From the NCBI GenBank assembly GCA_024343425.1, contig BRLC01000004.1, forward strand, positions 248,001-312,000: 64,000 bases of DNA, given 5' to 3'. This document shows, in pieces, positions 52,724-61,131 of this stretch. The notes beneath the pieces are model-generated. The model saw nothing but the letters and a program-made list of their open reading frames with translations. It made no database searches and was not told the origin of the DNA. How positions within the stretch are numbered: position 1 is the stretch's first letter; every line of letters begins with the position of its first letter. Origin of the DNA: Rhizobiaceae bacterium MnEN-MB40S (GTDB taxonomy: Bacteria > Pseudomonadota > Alphaproteobacteria > Rhizobiales > Rhizobiaceae). The position numbers and the translations under genes were made by a program.

Positions 52724-53216
52724 TCCGTTCTTACAGCGCCTCAAATCCGGAGTTCGTTGCATCTTGCGGCGGGTTCGGTTCTCCATTCCGAACCGATCAG
52801 AACGTTAGCAAGTGTATGATTCTAGTGTCAATTACGGACGCAAAATGCTTCAAGCGTCGCATCAGGAATGTCACGGACTTCATACCCGCTACACCAGCAC
52901 CAATTCCCTCGCGCCAGATTTTACGCATCGTTGATCCGATTGAGCCCCCGCGCCCTGCCGCGACCACTTCGTTGTCTTCAGGGAGCCAGTTGAGGGATTT
53001 TTGATGTGTCTGAATACACATTTAGCACCCAAGCCTTATGGTGAGCGCCATCCATATACTTCGGTATATAGACCGGCACCTCTTCAGATGAGTCTAATAT
53101 TCATAGTTGCTCATATATAACCTTTTTCCGATCCCAATCCGTCGCTGATCCAGTGTTTATTCGCCCTGTCTTCAAGACACGCCTTTCCTGCTCAAGGAGG
53201 AGGCGCTTCATACAAG
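52724..53216. other. intergenic region upstream of the curli-like operon
   Basis: 493 bases with no supported gene. Short frames on both strands (for example 52797-53021 minus) lack ribosome sites and recognisable features. The right half is AT-rich and contains a hairpin at 53054-53069 and -10-like AT sequence near 53110, then AAGGAGGAGG at 53194-53203 before the CsgG-like gene. Confidence 0.5.
53054..53069. promoter_or_regulatory. ATATAC-TTCG-GTATAT inverted repeat before the curli-like operon
   Basis: A perfect 6-bp inverted repeat around the tetraloop-like TTCG, about 150 bases upstream of the CsgG/HfaB-like gene. It may be a site for the LuxR-type regulator encoded at 55674, or an RNA hairpin in a long leader. 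Short, so chance is possible. Confidence 0.4.
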
Positions 53217-54116
53217 ATGGAGGGCGAAATGAAACAGGAAATCGCACGCGATCGCAAGAAAGGCGACATGGCGCGCCGGATCGCCACGATGGCGCTCGGC
53301 GCAGGCCTGCTTGCGAGCGCTGGCTGCCAGACCGCCTACAAGGCGCATGAAGCAGTCACGCCCCTTAAGGGAGCGCCGGTGCAGACAAACAACACGCCAT
53401 ATACGGCATGTCTGGAACATCTGGCGGGCACCCTAACCAGCAAAAAACCGAATATCGCGATTGGACAGATCAGCGACAAGACCGGGCAGAAAGCATATTC
53501 CCAATATACCGACAGTACGGAGCTCACACAGGGCGTATCGGAAATGGTTATCAGCGCGTTCTTCAAGACGCGGCAGGTGACCCTCACAGAACGCCTGGAC
53601 GTGCGCGTACCTCTGGCTGAGCAGAAGTTCGTCGAAACGAATGCGATTACCCAGCCCACGCGCGGACTGTCCGTGGTGCCTGCGAACTTCGTGGTGCTCG
53701 GAGCGCTGACGGAGCTCAACTACAACATCGTGAGTGGCGGAGCGCGACTGTTTGTCGGGGGCGTGGGTGGAGGCGTCCGCAAAGCCGTCGTCAATGTCGG
53801 CCTGGACCTCCGACTGGTCGATGTCCGCTCTTTCAGAACCCTTTATGTCACAAGCCTGCAGAAACAGATCGTCGGTTACGAGATTGAATCCGGCGTCTAC
53901 CGTTTCTTTGGCGATCATCTCATCGAATTCGACGCCGGCGCTGTCAAAAACGAGCCGCTACAGCTCGGCGTTCGATCGGTCGTGGAACTGGCAACGTATC
54001 AGATCCTCACCGAAGGACTCGGTTTACCTGTCTCGAAGCGGGAAGGTTGTGAGCCGGGAGTTTCAACCCAATCAGCGGCGAACCCCAAGGAGAAAGACCA
54101 TGAAAATGAAGCATAA
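53217..54116 (+). CDS. CsgG/HfaB-family outer-membrane secretion lipoprotein
   Basis: 299 residues from ATG 53217; ATGs at 53229 and 53268 are alternatives, the last giving a compact lipoprotein signal. ATMALGAGLLASAGC contains the lipobox with Cys37. The body (IAIGQISDKTGQKAYSQYTDSTELTQGVSEMVISAFFKTRQVTLTERLDVRVPLAEQKFV, then VVLGALTELNYNIVSGGARLFVGGVGGGVRKAVVNVGLDLRLVDVRSFRTLYV) is the CsgG fold, including the pore-forming beta segment. CsgG exports curli subunits across the outer membrane; HfaB does so for the Caulobacter holdfast anchor. Two secreted repeat proteins follow directly. Confidence 0.9.
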   Translation: MEGEMKQEIARDRKKGDMARRIATMALGAGLLASAGCQTAYKAHEAVTPLKGAPVQTNNTPYTACLEHLAGTLTSKKPNIAIGQISDKTGQKAYSQYTDSTELTQGVSEMVISAFFKTRQVTLTERLDVRVPLAEQKFVETNAITQPTRGLSVVPANFVVLGALTELNYNIVSGGARLFVGGVGGGVRKAVVNVGLDLRLVDVRSFRTLYVTSLQKQIVGYEIESGVYRFFGDHLIEFDAGAVKNEPLQLGVRSVVELATYQILTEGLGLPVSKREGCEPGVSTQSAANPKEKDHENEA

Positions 54117-54837
54117 AAATCTGATCACCTCTTCCGCAATGATGCTGTTTATCGCAGCAACCGGAACAGCCAACGCTTTTGACGAAGTCAACTGGGTCTG
54201 GAACGCAGATGTCGCCACAACAGTGACGACAGCCGCAAGCTCGATCACCGACGTTACGCCGACCGGCTTGAACCAGGCTGAGAACGAACAGCAGACGCTG
54301 GGAGCCCTGACCTCGACGGGTAACGTTACGGCTGTCGACAATGCGCTTATCTCGGGCCTCACCGGCGCAGCGCCGATCACGGATCTCGCCGCCGTCGAAA
54401 CCTCGGCCTCTGCCCTGGGCAACAGCGCCAGCATCGAATCCGACGTTCAGGTCAGCTACGATTCGATCCAGACGTTCGGCGGCGTTGACGTGGCCCTTGC
54501 CGCGCCACTTGTAGGCGACATCGCTGACCTCAGCCTGCCGGGCACGGTCACCTCATCCTCTTCGGCCATCGGCATTCTGAACGCCTCGGTCGACAGCAGC
54601 GCAACCGGCGTGGCCAACAACCTGACGGTCAACCTAGAAACCACGTCGGACCAGGATGCCTTCGGCATCGGCAACAACGAGCAGACGGCGCTCGCTATCG
54701 TTTCGTCAACTTCGCTCGTCGACGCAGTCAGCTTTGGCGGCTTCGCGGATCTCGGAACGCTGGACAACGCCGTCGTCAAATCCGTTTCGACTGCGGTTGG
54801 CAACAATTTCGGCGTCACCATCGACGGCATCAACTGA
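54100..54837 (+). CDS. secreted curlin-like repeat protein 1 (putative amyloid/holdfast subunit)
   Basis: 245 residues from ATG 54100 with AAGGAGAAAG upstream; overlaps the CsgG-like gene by 17 bases. Signal peptide LITSSAMMLFIAATGTANA. The mature protein is rich in Ala, Ser, Thr, Asn and lacks Cys and nearly all aromatics. It carries recurring S-x-A-x-G-N-type units: TSTGNV (71), SALGNSASIES (104), SAIGILNASV (155), SATGVANNLTV (167), AFGIGNNEQTA (187), STAVGNNFGV (230). This is the composition and periodicity of beta-solenoid amyloid subunits. Exported by the CsgG-like pore (inference). Confidence 0.75.
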   Translation: MKMKHKNLITSSAMMLFIAATGTANAFDEVNWVWNADVATTVTTAASSITDVTPTGLNQAENEQQTLGALTSTGNVTAVDNALISGLTGAAPITDLAAVETSASALGNSASIESDVQVSYDSIQTFGGVDVALAAPLVGDIADLSLPGTVTSSSSAIGILNASVDSSATGVANNLTVNLETTSDQDAFGIGNNEQTALAIVSSTSLVDAVSFGGFADLGTLDNAVVKSVSTAVGNNFGVTIDGIN

Positions 54838-54972
54838 CGTCCGAATGCATTGGCGGAAGTCCCCCGATTTCCGCCGTGCAGCGGCGGGCCGATACTCGCC
54901 CGTCGGCCCGCCGCAACATGTTCAACCAGCCCGTTATCGATGCGATAGCAAAGACAACAGAGGAATCGCCCG

Positions 54973-55635
54973 ATGTACCGCACTAAAACCGTCACGGCTC
55001 ATGGCATCTTCACCGCCGTTTTGTTGGGTTCGAGCATCCTGACTCACAGTCTGTCTCTTGCAGGTGGACGCGAAACGCTGAACGCCCCGCATCCCTGGGA
55101 CTTCCCTGACCGCAGTCGCGATGCGGCTCTTGCGTTCCAGCTTGCCCGCGACAATGATGAGGGCCTTGCCGCAGCCGCCGGTATCGCCGCTTCAACCGGT
55201 TCTCCCATCGTCATCAACTCGACGTCCACGGCTGTCGGCAACTGGCAGCAGATAGAGATGACCCTGGGCGACGGCGCTGAGGGTATGATCATGACCGAAA
55301 ATCACCAGGACAATTCCGGCAACACAAGCGCCGTCTCAGATGTCATGAACGACAGCAATCTGTCTGTTTCGAACGGCAATAGAGGACCGTCAGCAGTTCG
55401 TTCGATCTCGCAGGAAACAGGTGAACGCCAAGCTGGTCGGCCGCAGCGCGACTTCAACAGGCGACCGCCATTGCGCAGACGCCCGTTGATTGAAAAACCG
55501 ACGCCAAAGCCAATGGATCATCATTGGAAACAGGCCAGCAACCGCAGTCACAAATACGATATCGACCACCGCATTGAAACGAGTGGGACTCAGGGCGATA
55601 ATAACTCGAATTTCGACTGGGGAACCAGCCGATAG
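54973..55635 (+). CDS. secreted curlin-like repeat protein 2 with basic tail
   Basis: 220 residues, GAGGAA upstream. Signal peptide TAHGIFTAVLLGSSILTHSLSLAGG. Residues 83-98 (STSTAVGNWQQIEMTL) and 108-121 (TENHQDNSGNTSAV) are curlin-type units with the Gln and Asn positions; the first echoes STAVGNN in protein 1. The C-terminal 80 residues change to a basic, Pro/Arg/Asn-rich tail (RPQRDFNRRPPLRRRPLIEKPTPKP). Could be a nucleator or surface anchor, analogous to CsgB. 135 bases from protein 1, same strand. Confidence 0.65.
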   Translation: MYRTKTVTAHGIFTAVLLGSSILTHSLSLAGGRETLNAPHPWDFPDRSRDAALAFQLARDNDEGLAAAAGIAASTGSPIVINSTSTAVGNWQQIEMTLGDGAEGMIMTENHQDNSGNTSAVSDVMNDSNLSVSNGNRGPSAVRSISQETGERQAGRPQRDFNRRPPLRRRPLIEKPTPKPMDHHWKQASNRSHKYDIDHRIETSGTQGDNNSNFDWGTSR

Positions 55636-55673
55636 CCTCACCACCGCATCGCCCGTGTTTTGAGGAGCCGGCT

Positions 55674-56297
55674 TCAGAAGATGCCGGCTTCCTTGGCGAG
55701 GATGGCTGCGTTTGTTCGATTGCGTGCTCCGAGCTTGCGACACAGAGTTTTGACGTGGAGCTTGATCGTCACTTCCTGAAGGTCGAGATTCCGTCCTATT
55801 TCCTTGTTGGAAAGACCTTCGACAAGCCCCTCCAGCACTTCCAGCTCACGCGTCGACAACTTTTCCGCCATCGGGTGCTTTTCGCTTTCCTCTTTTTCGG
55901 TAAAGAAAGCAATCGGCGCATATTGCTCCCCGGTCGCCATGAAGCGCACGGCGTGGATCAGCGATTTCGCCGTCATCGTTTTCGGCAGGAAGCCGGCCGC
56001 GCCCATGGCCAGCGCCTGTTCTGCCGCCGCCCGCGTCATGGTGCCGGAAATGATGGCGACCGGACTGCCCAGGTTGAGGTCTTTCGCCTTTTCCAGGCCT
56101 TCCAGACCGTTCATGCCGGGCATGGTGAAATCCAGAAGGACGAGGTCATAGGGCCCCTCTTTCAGCATCCTGGACTCTGCTTCCGCGAAGTCCTTCGCAA
56201 CGGAAACTGAGAATCCCTCCTGCGCCGCCAGATAATCGGATATCATGTCACGAACCAGATCGTGATCGTCTGCAAGCAGCAGTTTCAGTTTTTGCAT
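55674..56297 (-). CDS. LuxR/NarL-type response regulator
   Basis: 207 residues. Receiver domain with LLADDHDLVRDM acidic pocket, phospho-acceptor Asp56 (LVLLDFTMPGMNG), Thr/Lys near AIISGTMTRAA and FLPKTMT. C-terminal HTH: LSTRELEVLEGLVEGLSNKEIGRNLDLQEVTIKLHVKTLCRKLGARNRTNAAILA. Lies tail-to-tail with the curlin-like genes, 38 bases apart. A CsgD-like role in controlling matrix genes is possible; which kinase feeds it is unknown, the hybrid kinase at 50126 being a candidate. Confidence 0.92.
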   Translation of the reverse strand: MQKLKLLLADDHDLVRDMISDYLAAQEGFSVSVAKDFAEAESRMLKEGPYDLVLLDFTMPGMNGLEGLEKAKDLNLGSPVAIISGTMTRAAAEQALAMGAAGFLPKTMTAKSLIHAVRFMATGEQYAPIAFFTEKEESEKHPMAEKLSTRELEVLEGLVEGLSNKEIGRNLDLQEVTIKLHVKTLCRKLGARNRTNAAILAKEAGIF

Positions 56298-56642
56298 CGC
56301 CTTGATCTCCGGCCGTGATTCGGCGGCGTCCTACCCATCGCCGGCGCTGACCGCCATTCTCGCTCCCGGAGCGCCGAACCTTGTATACTTTAGTGCAGCG
56401 CCAATAGTCTTCAATACAACCGACACTATAGCGGAGAAAATCTGAATCAGCGACTAATGCCGTGACCACGCTTTCGCGCCGCCCTGTGCAGCACCGCGAT
56501 CCTTTATCAGTGCGACCGACAATAACTCAGTCGCTCGACACCATCAATCTGTTCGGTCTGGACATCCTATCGGCCACCAATCGCCGGCGCTGGAAAAAGC
56601 CGACTTTATTCTGCCCCATGATTCCGGGCTCAATCTCGCCGC

Positions 56643-56936
56643 GTGGACGCCGAACAGCTGCGCGCCGCAGTGTTGAAGATGAGCGACCGTCCCGGCCTCT
56701 GCTTCAAGGCAAAGGATGATCCGGGCGACGCGCTGCGCCGGCTCGACGTCAAGCCGGGGCTGACCGGGCTCTGGCAGGCGCCGGGACGCGCCGACATCGG
56801 CTTTGACCGCATGATCGAGATAGACAGCGCCTACGCCAGATCAAGAACGTTGCTTCTCGATTTCACGATCATGGCGCTGACGCTTCGCGCCGTTTTGTCT
56901 GGACGCGGGAGTTATCGAGCAATGGTGGCGGGATAA
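56643..56936 (+). pseudogene. remnant of a polyprenyl-phosphate sugar transferase (ExoY type)
   Basis: About 65 codons near 56740-56936 encode RLDVKPGLTGLWQAPGRADIGFDRMIEIDSAYARSRTLLLDFTIMALTLRAVLSGRG, the C-terminal end of ExoY/WcaJ-type initiating glycosyltransferases. The membrane helix and the catalytic KFRTM/DELPQ segments are missing; the preceding 30 codons (DAEQLRAAVLKMSDRPG) do not match the family. A full enzyme is about 200 residues or more. It is probably debris from an exopolysaccharide locus. The stretch 56298-56640 to its left has no other gene that I can support. Confidence 0.7.
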
Positions 56937-56950
56937 GGAGACGGCCCTGC

Positions 56951-57874
56951 TCAGGCGCCGGTCGGACGACCGTGAATTACGCAGACCTCGTGATAAAGAG
57001 CGACGTCCGGATCCCGCTTTGAAAGGGTCTGAGCTTCGCATGCCGAAAGCGGCATGTCGCCCTTCTCGTCGGCAAAGAATTCGCAAACGAATTCCTTCTC
57101 CAGGCCCGTTCCCGTCAGGGCTTTTTCCAGCGCCACGAAGAACGAGATATCCGTGCCGGCGTCCTGCCGCACCATTTGTGAAGCCAGCTTTTCCGGCTCG
57201 AACCCGTTGGCCCTGAAGAAATCGAAAATAATGTCGGCTCCTATACGACAACCGAAGTTCATGACAACCTCGGCTTTAGGAGCGTGTTTGCGTATCCGGT
57301 GCAAAAGGGCCTCATTCAAGCCCAGACCGACCGCATTGAAAGGATATTCGTCAAACATCGCCCAGGGATAGTAGTGAGCGATATGATCTTCGGCCCGCTC
57401 ATCCGCCCCGCTTGCCAGCGGCACGGACTGCGCCTCGCGAAACGCCGCCAGTCTGGAATCGTCGGGATCCCCTACCTGGGGGAGACAGGCGATTACGACA
57501 TCTGTTTGTGCAATTTTTGCACGCGCTTCTTCTGTATCGATCAAGCTGACGGCGCCCTTGACCGGTTGGAACTGCTCGGCATGCTCAGGAGACAGGCTGC
57601 GAATATTTCGTTCGGCGAGTTCAACGAGGCGCGGATCAAGATCGCTGCCGAAAACGGTTGAAGCGCCGCACATGCGCAACACGAACGCTGCGTTGATGCC
57701 TGTGCCTATGCCGACTTCGTAAACCGTTTTGCCCTGCAGGTTGGCGCGTTCCAGACCCTTTTGAAACGTTTGCGTCCATGGATCGCCCGGATCGAATGCG
57801 AAGCCAGGCGCTTCAGGAGTGAGCCCATAGGTTTCGTGCTCACGGGTGGCGCCAGAGCCAGTGGTTTCGACCAT
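56951..57874 (-). CDS. SAM-dependent methyltransferase-like protein, unknown substrate
   Basis: 307 residues. VYEVGIGTGINAAFVLRMCGASTVFGSDLDPRLVELAERNI is motif I and the acidic loop of class I methyltransferases. The second half (DDSRLAAFREAQSVPLASGADERAEDHIAHYYPWAMFDEYPFNAVGLGLNEALL, then VVMNFGCRIGADIIFDFFRANGFEP) is not a standard acceptor domain. Single gene, separated from the TusA-like gene by a terminator hairpin. Substrate not predictable. Confidence 0.8.
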   Translation of the reverse strand: MVETTGSGATREHETYGLTPEAPGFAFDPGDPWTQTFQKGLERANLQGKTVYEVGIGTGINAAFVLRMCGASTVFGSDLDPRLVELAERNIRSLSPEHAEQFQPVKGAVSLIDTEEARAKIAQTDVVIACLPQVGDPDDSRLAAFREAQSVPLASGADERAEDHIAHYYPWAMFDEYPFNAVGLGLNEALLHRIRKHAPKAEVVMNFGCRIGADIIFDFFRANGFEPEKLASQMVRQDAGTDISFFVALEKALTGTGLEKEFVCEFFADEKGDMPLSACEAQTLSKRDPDVALYHEVCVIHGRPTGA

Positions 57875-58013
57875 CTTTTTTCCTTTTTTTCAGGATGGCG
57901 CAGCCGTGTCGAATGCTGCGCTTTTGCAGCGTCTTTCTTGCTGTTGCCGTCGGGTGCGGCCGCTCGCAAGCGTCGCAGTTCGTCAGTGCAGCGCTGTTGC
58001 TTGCAAAAGAAAA

Positions 58014-58028
58014 CCGCCGGAACGGCGG
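58014..58028 (-). terminator. Rho-independent terminator after the TusA-like gene
   Basis: CCGCCG (58014-58019) and CGGCGG (58023-58028) with a 3-base loop; on the minus strand the stem is followed by TTTTCTTTT. It lies just after the stop of the TusA-like gene and before the methyltransferase start, so the two genes are separate units. Confidence 0.75.
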
Positions 58029-58037
58029 TGCAGGTTT

Positions 58038-58310
58038 TCAGGACGCCTGATGGATCGTGTCGGTCAACCGAGCGGATACTGTACGTGAGGAAGCCAGATG
58101 TGCGGGCATTTGCCTGACATCGGACGCCAGATACACATCACCGGCCATGGCTCCCAGAGAACTGACAAGGCGCGCGCAATCACATGCCGTATCGACCAGG
58201 ACACTGAGCGGCAATTTGCTGTCCGGCAACCCGATGAGCGCCTGCTTGATGCGCAGGACAGTCGGCGCCGTGGAAAGACCGCTACAATTAATGGTGTTCG
58301 AGACGTGCAT
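58038..58310 (-). CDS. TusA-fold protein lacking the sulfur-carrier cysteine
   Basis: 90 residues from ATG 58310 with AGGAG 7 bases upstream. INCSGLSTAPTVLRIKQALIGLPDSKLPLSVLVDTACDCARLVSSLGAMAGD matches the TusA pattern (D/N-x-x-G-L-x-C-P-x-P-x-L-R-x-K-x-A-L). The Cys of the CPxP motif is replaced (STAPT), though another Cys occurs two residues before GL and a C-x-C further on. So classic persulfide transfer is doubtful. Its 5' region contains a large hairpin at 58392-58437. Confidence 0.6.
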   Translation of the reverse strand: MHVSNTINCSGLSTAPTVLRIKQALIGLPDSKLPLSVLVDTACDCARLVSSLGAMAGDVYLASDVRQMPAHLASSRTVSARLTDTIHQAS

Positions 58311-58915
58311 TGTTTGCTCCTTGCTGGGCGGTTCGAATCAATCGAAAGCACCGCTTGGTGCGTCGGAAAATCCGACACGAGAAGTTTTCCATTGCATGCA
58401 GTTGGCGGGATGCAGGCAACCAGCCAACTGCATACAATTCCACAGCGGGGGCGACTGCGCACCCCGCTCGCATACCTGTCTTGTCCTTCGTGTCCCCGCA
58501 CTTCGGGAGACATCACCGGACGGTCGTGATTTTTTCAACGGTCGTGGCAGCCGACTCTCACAGCGAGCTCGCTATGGCCTACAAGGCGACCGCAGATGGA
58601 TCGCCAAACCGTCGATTTTCAAGGAATTGCGCTCCGAGACATGCCCGCAATCCTGAAAGAAAGCCTTGTCGGACGGCGTTTTGTCCGCCGAACTCATCGT
58701 CAAGGGTAGGCACGCTCCGTTGGGATGTCAAGGTTGTTACGGCTAAATTTTAGGCGATCTATGATTGAGATTAAATTTTAATCACGCGGAATAATTGTGC
58801 ATCGCACTACGATTCTTCGCAGATGCAGCAGCCTCACTCGGCTCCCCATCCGCGCCTGCTTGATCGCCCGGCGACAGGACAATCCAAGCCGGCGTGACGG
58901 GATCAACAAACCCGG
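58311..58915. other. intergenic region with hairpin and palindrome
   Basis: 605 bases where overlapping frames in several directions show no family features, and I see no convincing gene. It holds a 15-bp near-perfect inverted repeat (58392-58406 with 58423-58437) and a 7-1-7 AT-rich palindrome at 58768-58782. The right end is AT-rich and may carry the terminator of the class II aldolase gene or a promoter. Confidence 0.45.
58392..58437. other. long-stem inverted repeat upstream of the TusA-like gene
   Basis: TTGCATGCAGTTGGC at 58392-58406 and GCCAACTGCATACAA at 58423-58437: 14 of 15 positions pair, loop 16 bases. It is 80-130 bases upstream of the TusA-like start on the minus strand, so it may form a leader hairpin or bind a dimeric protein. 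Confidence 0.6.
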
Positions 58916-59689
58916 TCAGTCCCGAAAACCGGGATCAAGGCGATCGGCGAGCCGCATCTGTGCGTCCCATTCGAGCAGCAGGTCGCCGTCATCGAACGCC
59001 ATCTGGTCATATTGCTCGGTGACGCGGCGCGCGACAGTTTCGTCCACGGGTTTGAGAGGCACGCCCATGGACAGCGTCGATTCCTGAATTTCACAGGCCC
59101 TGTTGAGGTAGAACATGTTGGAAAACATCTGCGCGGCGTTTTCACCGACCGTCAGCAGGCCGTGATTTCTCAGAATGAGCACCGGATGCGCGCCGAGATC
59201 CCTTGTGATTCGTTGGCGCTCATCCAGATCGAGCGCAATGCCCTCGAAATCGTGATACGCGACCCGGCCGTAAAATTGCAGCGCAATCTGATTGAGGGGC
59301 ATGAGACCTTCCTTGAGGCTGGAAACGGCCACGCCCGAGCGCGTATGTGTGTGCATTACCCAGGCCGCGTCGTGGCGTTCCATATGGACCGCGCTGTGGA
59401 TCGTGAAACCCGCCGGATTCACGCGGTGGGGGCTGGGGGCGACCTTGGCGCCGTCGGTATCGATCTTCACAAGAGAGGACGCGGTGATCTCTTCCCACAG
59501 AAAGCCATAGGGATTGATCAGAAAATGACCGGGTTCGTCAGGAACCCGCGCCGTAATATGCGTGTAGATGATGTCGGTCATCTTGTAATAGGCCGCGAGC
59601 CTGTAACAGGCGGCAAGCTCTACCCGCGTCTGGTATTCGGCGTCGCTCATTGCAGATGTTCCGGCAGATGTCTCGCTCGTGCTTAGCAT
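58916..59689 (-). CDS. class II aldolase/adducin family protein
   Basis: 257 residues from ATG 59689. RVELAACYRLAAYYKMTDIIYTHITARVPDEPGHFLINPYGFLWEEITASSLVKID is the family start. HTHTRSGVAVSSL and NHGLLTVGE give the zinc-binding His residues. Members cleave or decarboxylate sugar phosphates, 3-oxo acids or act as epimerases. It diverges from the GhrA/TetR/aminotransferase genes and has the TATACATTTGTATA operator in its promoter. Confidence 0.88.
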   Translation of the reverse strand: MLSTSETSAGTSAMSDAEYQTRVELAACYRLAAYYKMTDIIYTHITARVPDEPGHFLINPYGFLWEEITASSLVKIDTDGAKVAPSPHRVNPAGFTIHSAVHMERHDAAWVMHTHTRSGVAVSSLKEGLMPLNQIALQFYGRVAYHDFEGIALDLDERQRITRDLGAHPVLILRNHGLLTVGENAAQMFSNMFYLNRACEIQESTLSMGVPLKPVDETVARRVTEQYDQMAFDDGDLLLEWDAQMRLADRLDPGFRD

Positions 59690-60013
59690 TTCATCCTCTC
59701 TTGCCCGCGCCGACCGCCCTGATCATCGCGCGGCCGCGGGGCCTTTTGCAGGTGAACAGAGCGCACACTATACGCTCCGGCGCTCCATGTCGGGAGACGT
59801 CGCCCTCTTCAGGCATAGCAGCGCTCAGCTTTACTCTTTAATATACATTTGTATAACTAGACCGTAAGTGCAAGAAAAGCAATTCAGTCGCAGACGCCAA
59901 TCCAAACCTGTTTGTCACCAACGCCAATTCCGGATTGATAACTGCGAGCCGCGCGATCTGCGGTTCAGAACAGCAATGCCCCGCGCAAGAAATCAAGGTG
60001 GAGATTTTTGAAC
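59690..60013. other. divergent promoter region of the aldolase and reductase genes
   Basis: 324 bases with the operator at 59842-59855 and no supported gene. The right end holds AAGGTGGAG at about 59995-60003 before the reductase start. GC-rich near the aldolase start and AT-rich at the operator. Confidence 0.5.
59842..59855. promoter_or_regulatory. TATACATTTGTATA operator in the aldolase promoter
   Basis: A palindrome with 6-bp arms and TT centre. Its reverse complement, read with one flanking base, matches the site at 61070-61083 at 13 of 14 positions. Candidate binding site of the TetR protein encoded at 61132. Confidence 0.65.
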
Positions 60014-60970
60014 ATGGCGATCGCGGAAACGATTCACGGCGTTCTTCTAAGCGAAACCATGGACCTGAAATCTTTCTACGATCTTGATTTCGGCGACAGG
60101 GCCAGAGACGTTCGCCTTCTTAATCCCGATGAGGTGCAAGATCCCGGCGCAATCCGTTTTGCGGTTTGCTGGCTGCCCGGACCCGACGCCTTTGCGCCCT
60201 ATCCCAATATGGAAATGGCGATGTCCGTCGGGGCCGGCGTCGACGCCCTGCTCAATCATCCGGGTCTCGGTGACGACGTTGCGATTTGCAGGGTCAGGGA
60301 CCCGCACCAGGCGGACCTGATGGCGGGCTACGCCGTCCATGAGGTTTTGCACGTGGAACGCGGCTTTGCGCAAATGCAGGCCGATCAGGACGCCGCACAG
60401 TGGCGGCCGCTGCCAATGCGTGCGCCCAAGGAATTGAAAGTCGCCGTTCTTGGGCATGGAACCATGGGAGCCGCCGTCGCCCGGGCTCTCGCCCGCCTGG
60501 GCTTTTCCGTCACGGTCGCCTGTCGCCGCCCGCCTCGCGATCCCGAACAAGGCGTCACATACACCACAGGCGACGGCGCCGTCATGCAAGCGGTCGATGG
60601 AGCGAAAATGGTGATCAATGTCCTGCCTTTGACACCGCAAACCGAGAATGTGCTCAACAAGGATCTGTTCGAGCGGCTTGCAACGGGAGCCTGGCTCGTG
60701 CAGATCGGTCGCGGCGAACATCTGCATGAAGAAGACTTCATTGCGGCGCTCGACAGCGGCCAGCTGAGCGGCGCCAGCCTGGATGTGTTCCGCGAGGAGC
60801 CCCTGCCTGCAGATCATCCGTTTTGGCAGGACCGGCGGTTGCGCATTACCCCGCACATTGCGAGCGACTCCATGCCCTACATCGTGTCCGAACAGGCCTT
60901 GTTGTCCGCAAGGGAGCTTCTGGCGGGTCAACCGCTCAGCCTGGCCGTCGATCCCACGCAGGGATACTGA
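60014..60970 (+). CDS. D-2-hydroxyacid dehydrogenase (glyoxylate/hydroxypyruvate reductase A-like)
   Basis: 318 residues from ATG 60014; a TTG at 60008 fits the ribosome site AGGTGGAG slightly better and would add 2 residues. NAD(P) motif VAVLGHGTMGAAVARALARLGFSVTVACRRP (Arg-Arg after the beta-2 strand suggests NADPH). LVQIGRGEHLHEEDFIAALDSGQLSGASLDVFREEPLPADHPFW carries the catalytic Arg/Glu region, and RITPHIAS the catalytic His. Reduces a 2-oxo acid such as glyoxylate or hydroxypyruvate. Confidence 0.92.
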   Translation: MAIAETIHGVLLSETMDLKSFYDLDFGDRARDVRLLNPDEVQDPGAIRFAVCWLPGPDAFAPYPNMEMAMSVGAGVDALLNHPGLGDDVAICRVRDPHQADLMAGYAVHEVLHVERGFAQMQADQDAAQWRPLPMRAPKELKVAVLGHGTMGAAVARALARLGFSVTVACRRPPRDPEQGVTYTTGDGAVMQAVDGAKMVINVLPLTPQTENVLNKDLFERLATGAWLVQIGRGEHLHEEDFIAALDSGQLSGASLDVFREEPLPADHPFWQDRRLRITPHIASDSMPYIVSEQALLSARELLAGQPLSLAVDPTQGY

Positions 60971-61069
60971 GTTGACTTCACCGTCCAATCCAGGCGTCCC
61001 CGAGGGAGCGAATTCTTGAAAAATGCCGCACGAGAGGACCACGCAATATTCTTGCTTTCGACGTATAAT

Positions 61070-61083
61070 TATTCAAATGTATA
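61070..61083. promoter_or_regulatory. operator upstream of tetR, partner of the 59842 site
   Basis: TATTCAAATGTATA, 49 bases before the TetR gene start. On the other strand it equals the aldolase operator with one change, and the match extends to TTAT(A/T)CAAATGTATA. Suggests autoregulation and joint control of the flanking genes. Confidence 0.65.
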
Positions 61084-61131
61084 ACTACTGATGTCTCGGC
61101 CAGGGTGGCCGGGGGACTACGGAAACAGGAA

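Noticed and set aside
52797-53021. 75-codon minus-strand frame that could be a transposase remnant
   Set aside because: No DDE or HTH motif, no terminal repeats and no ribosome site; too little to call.
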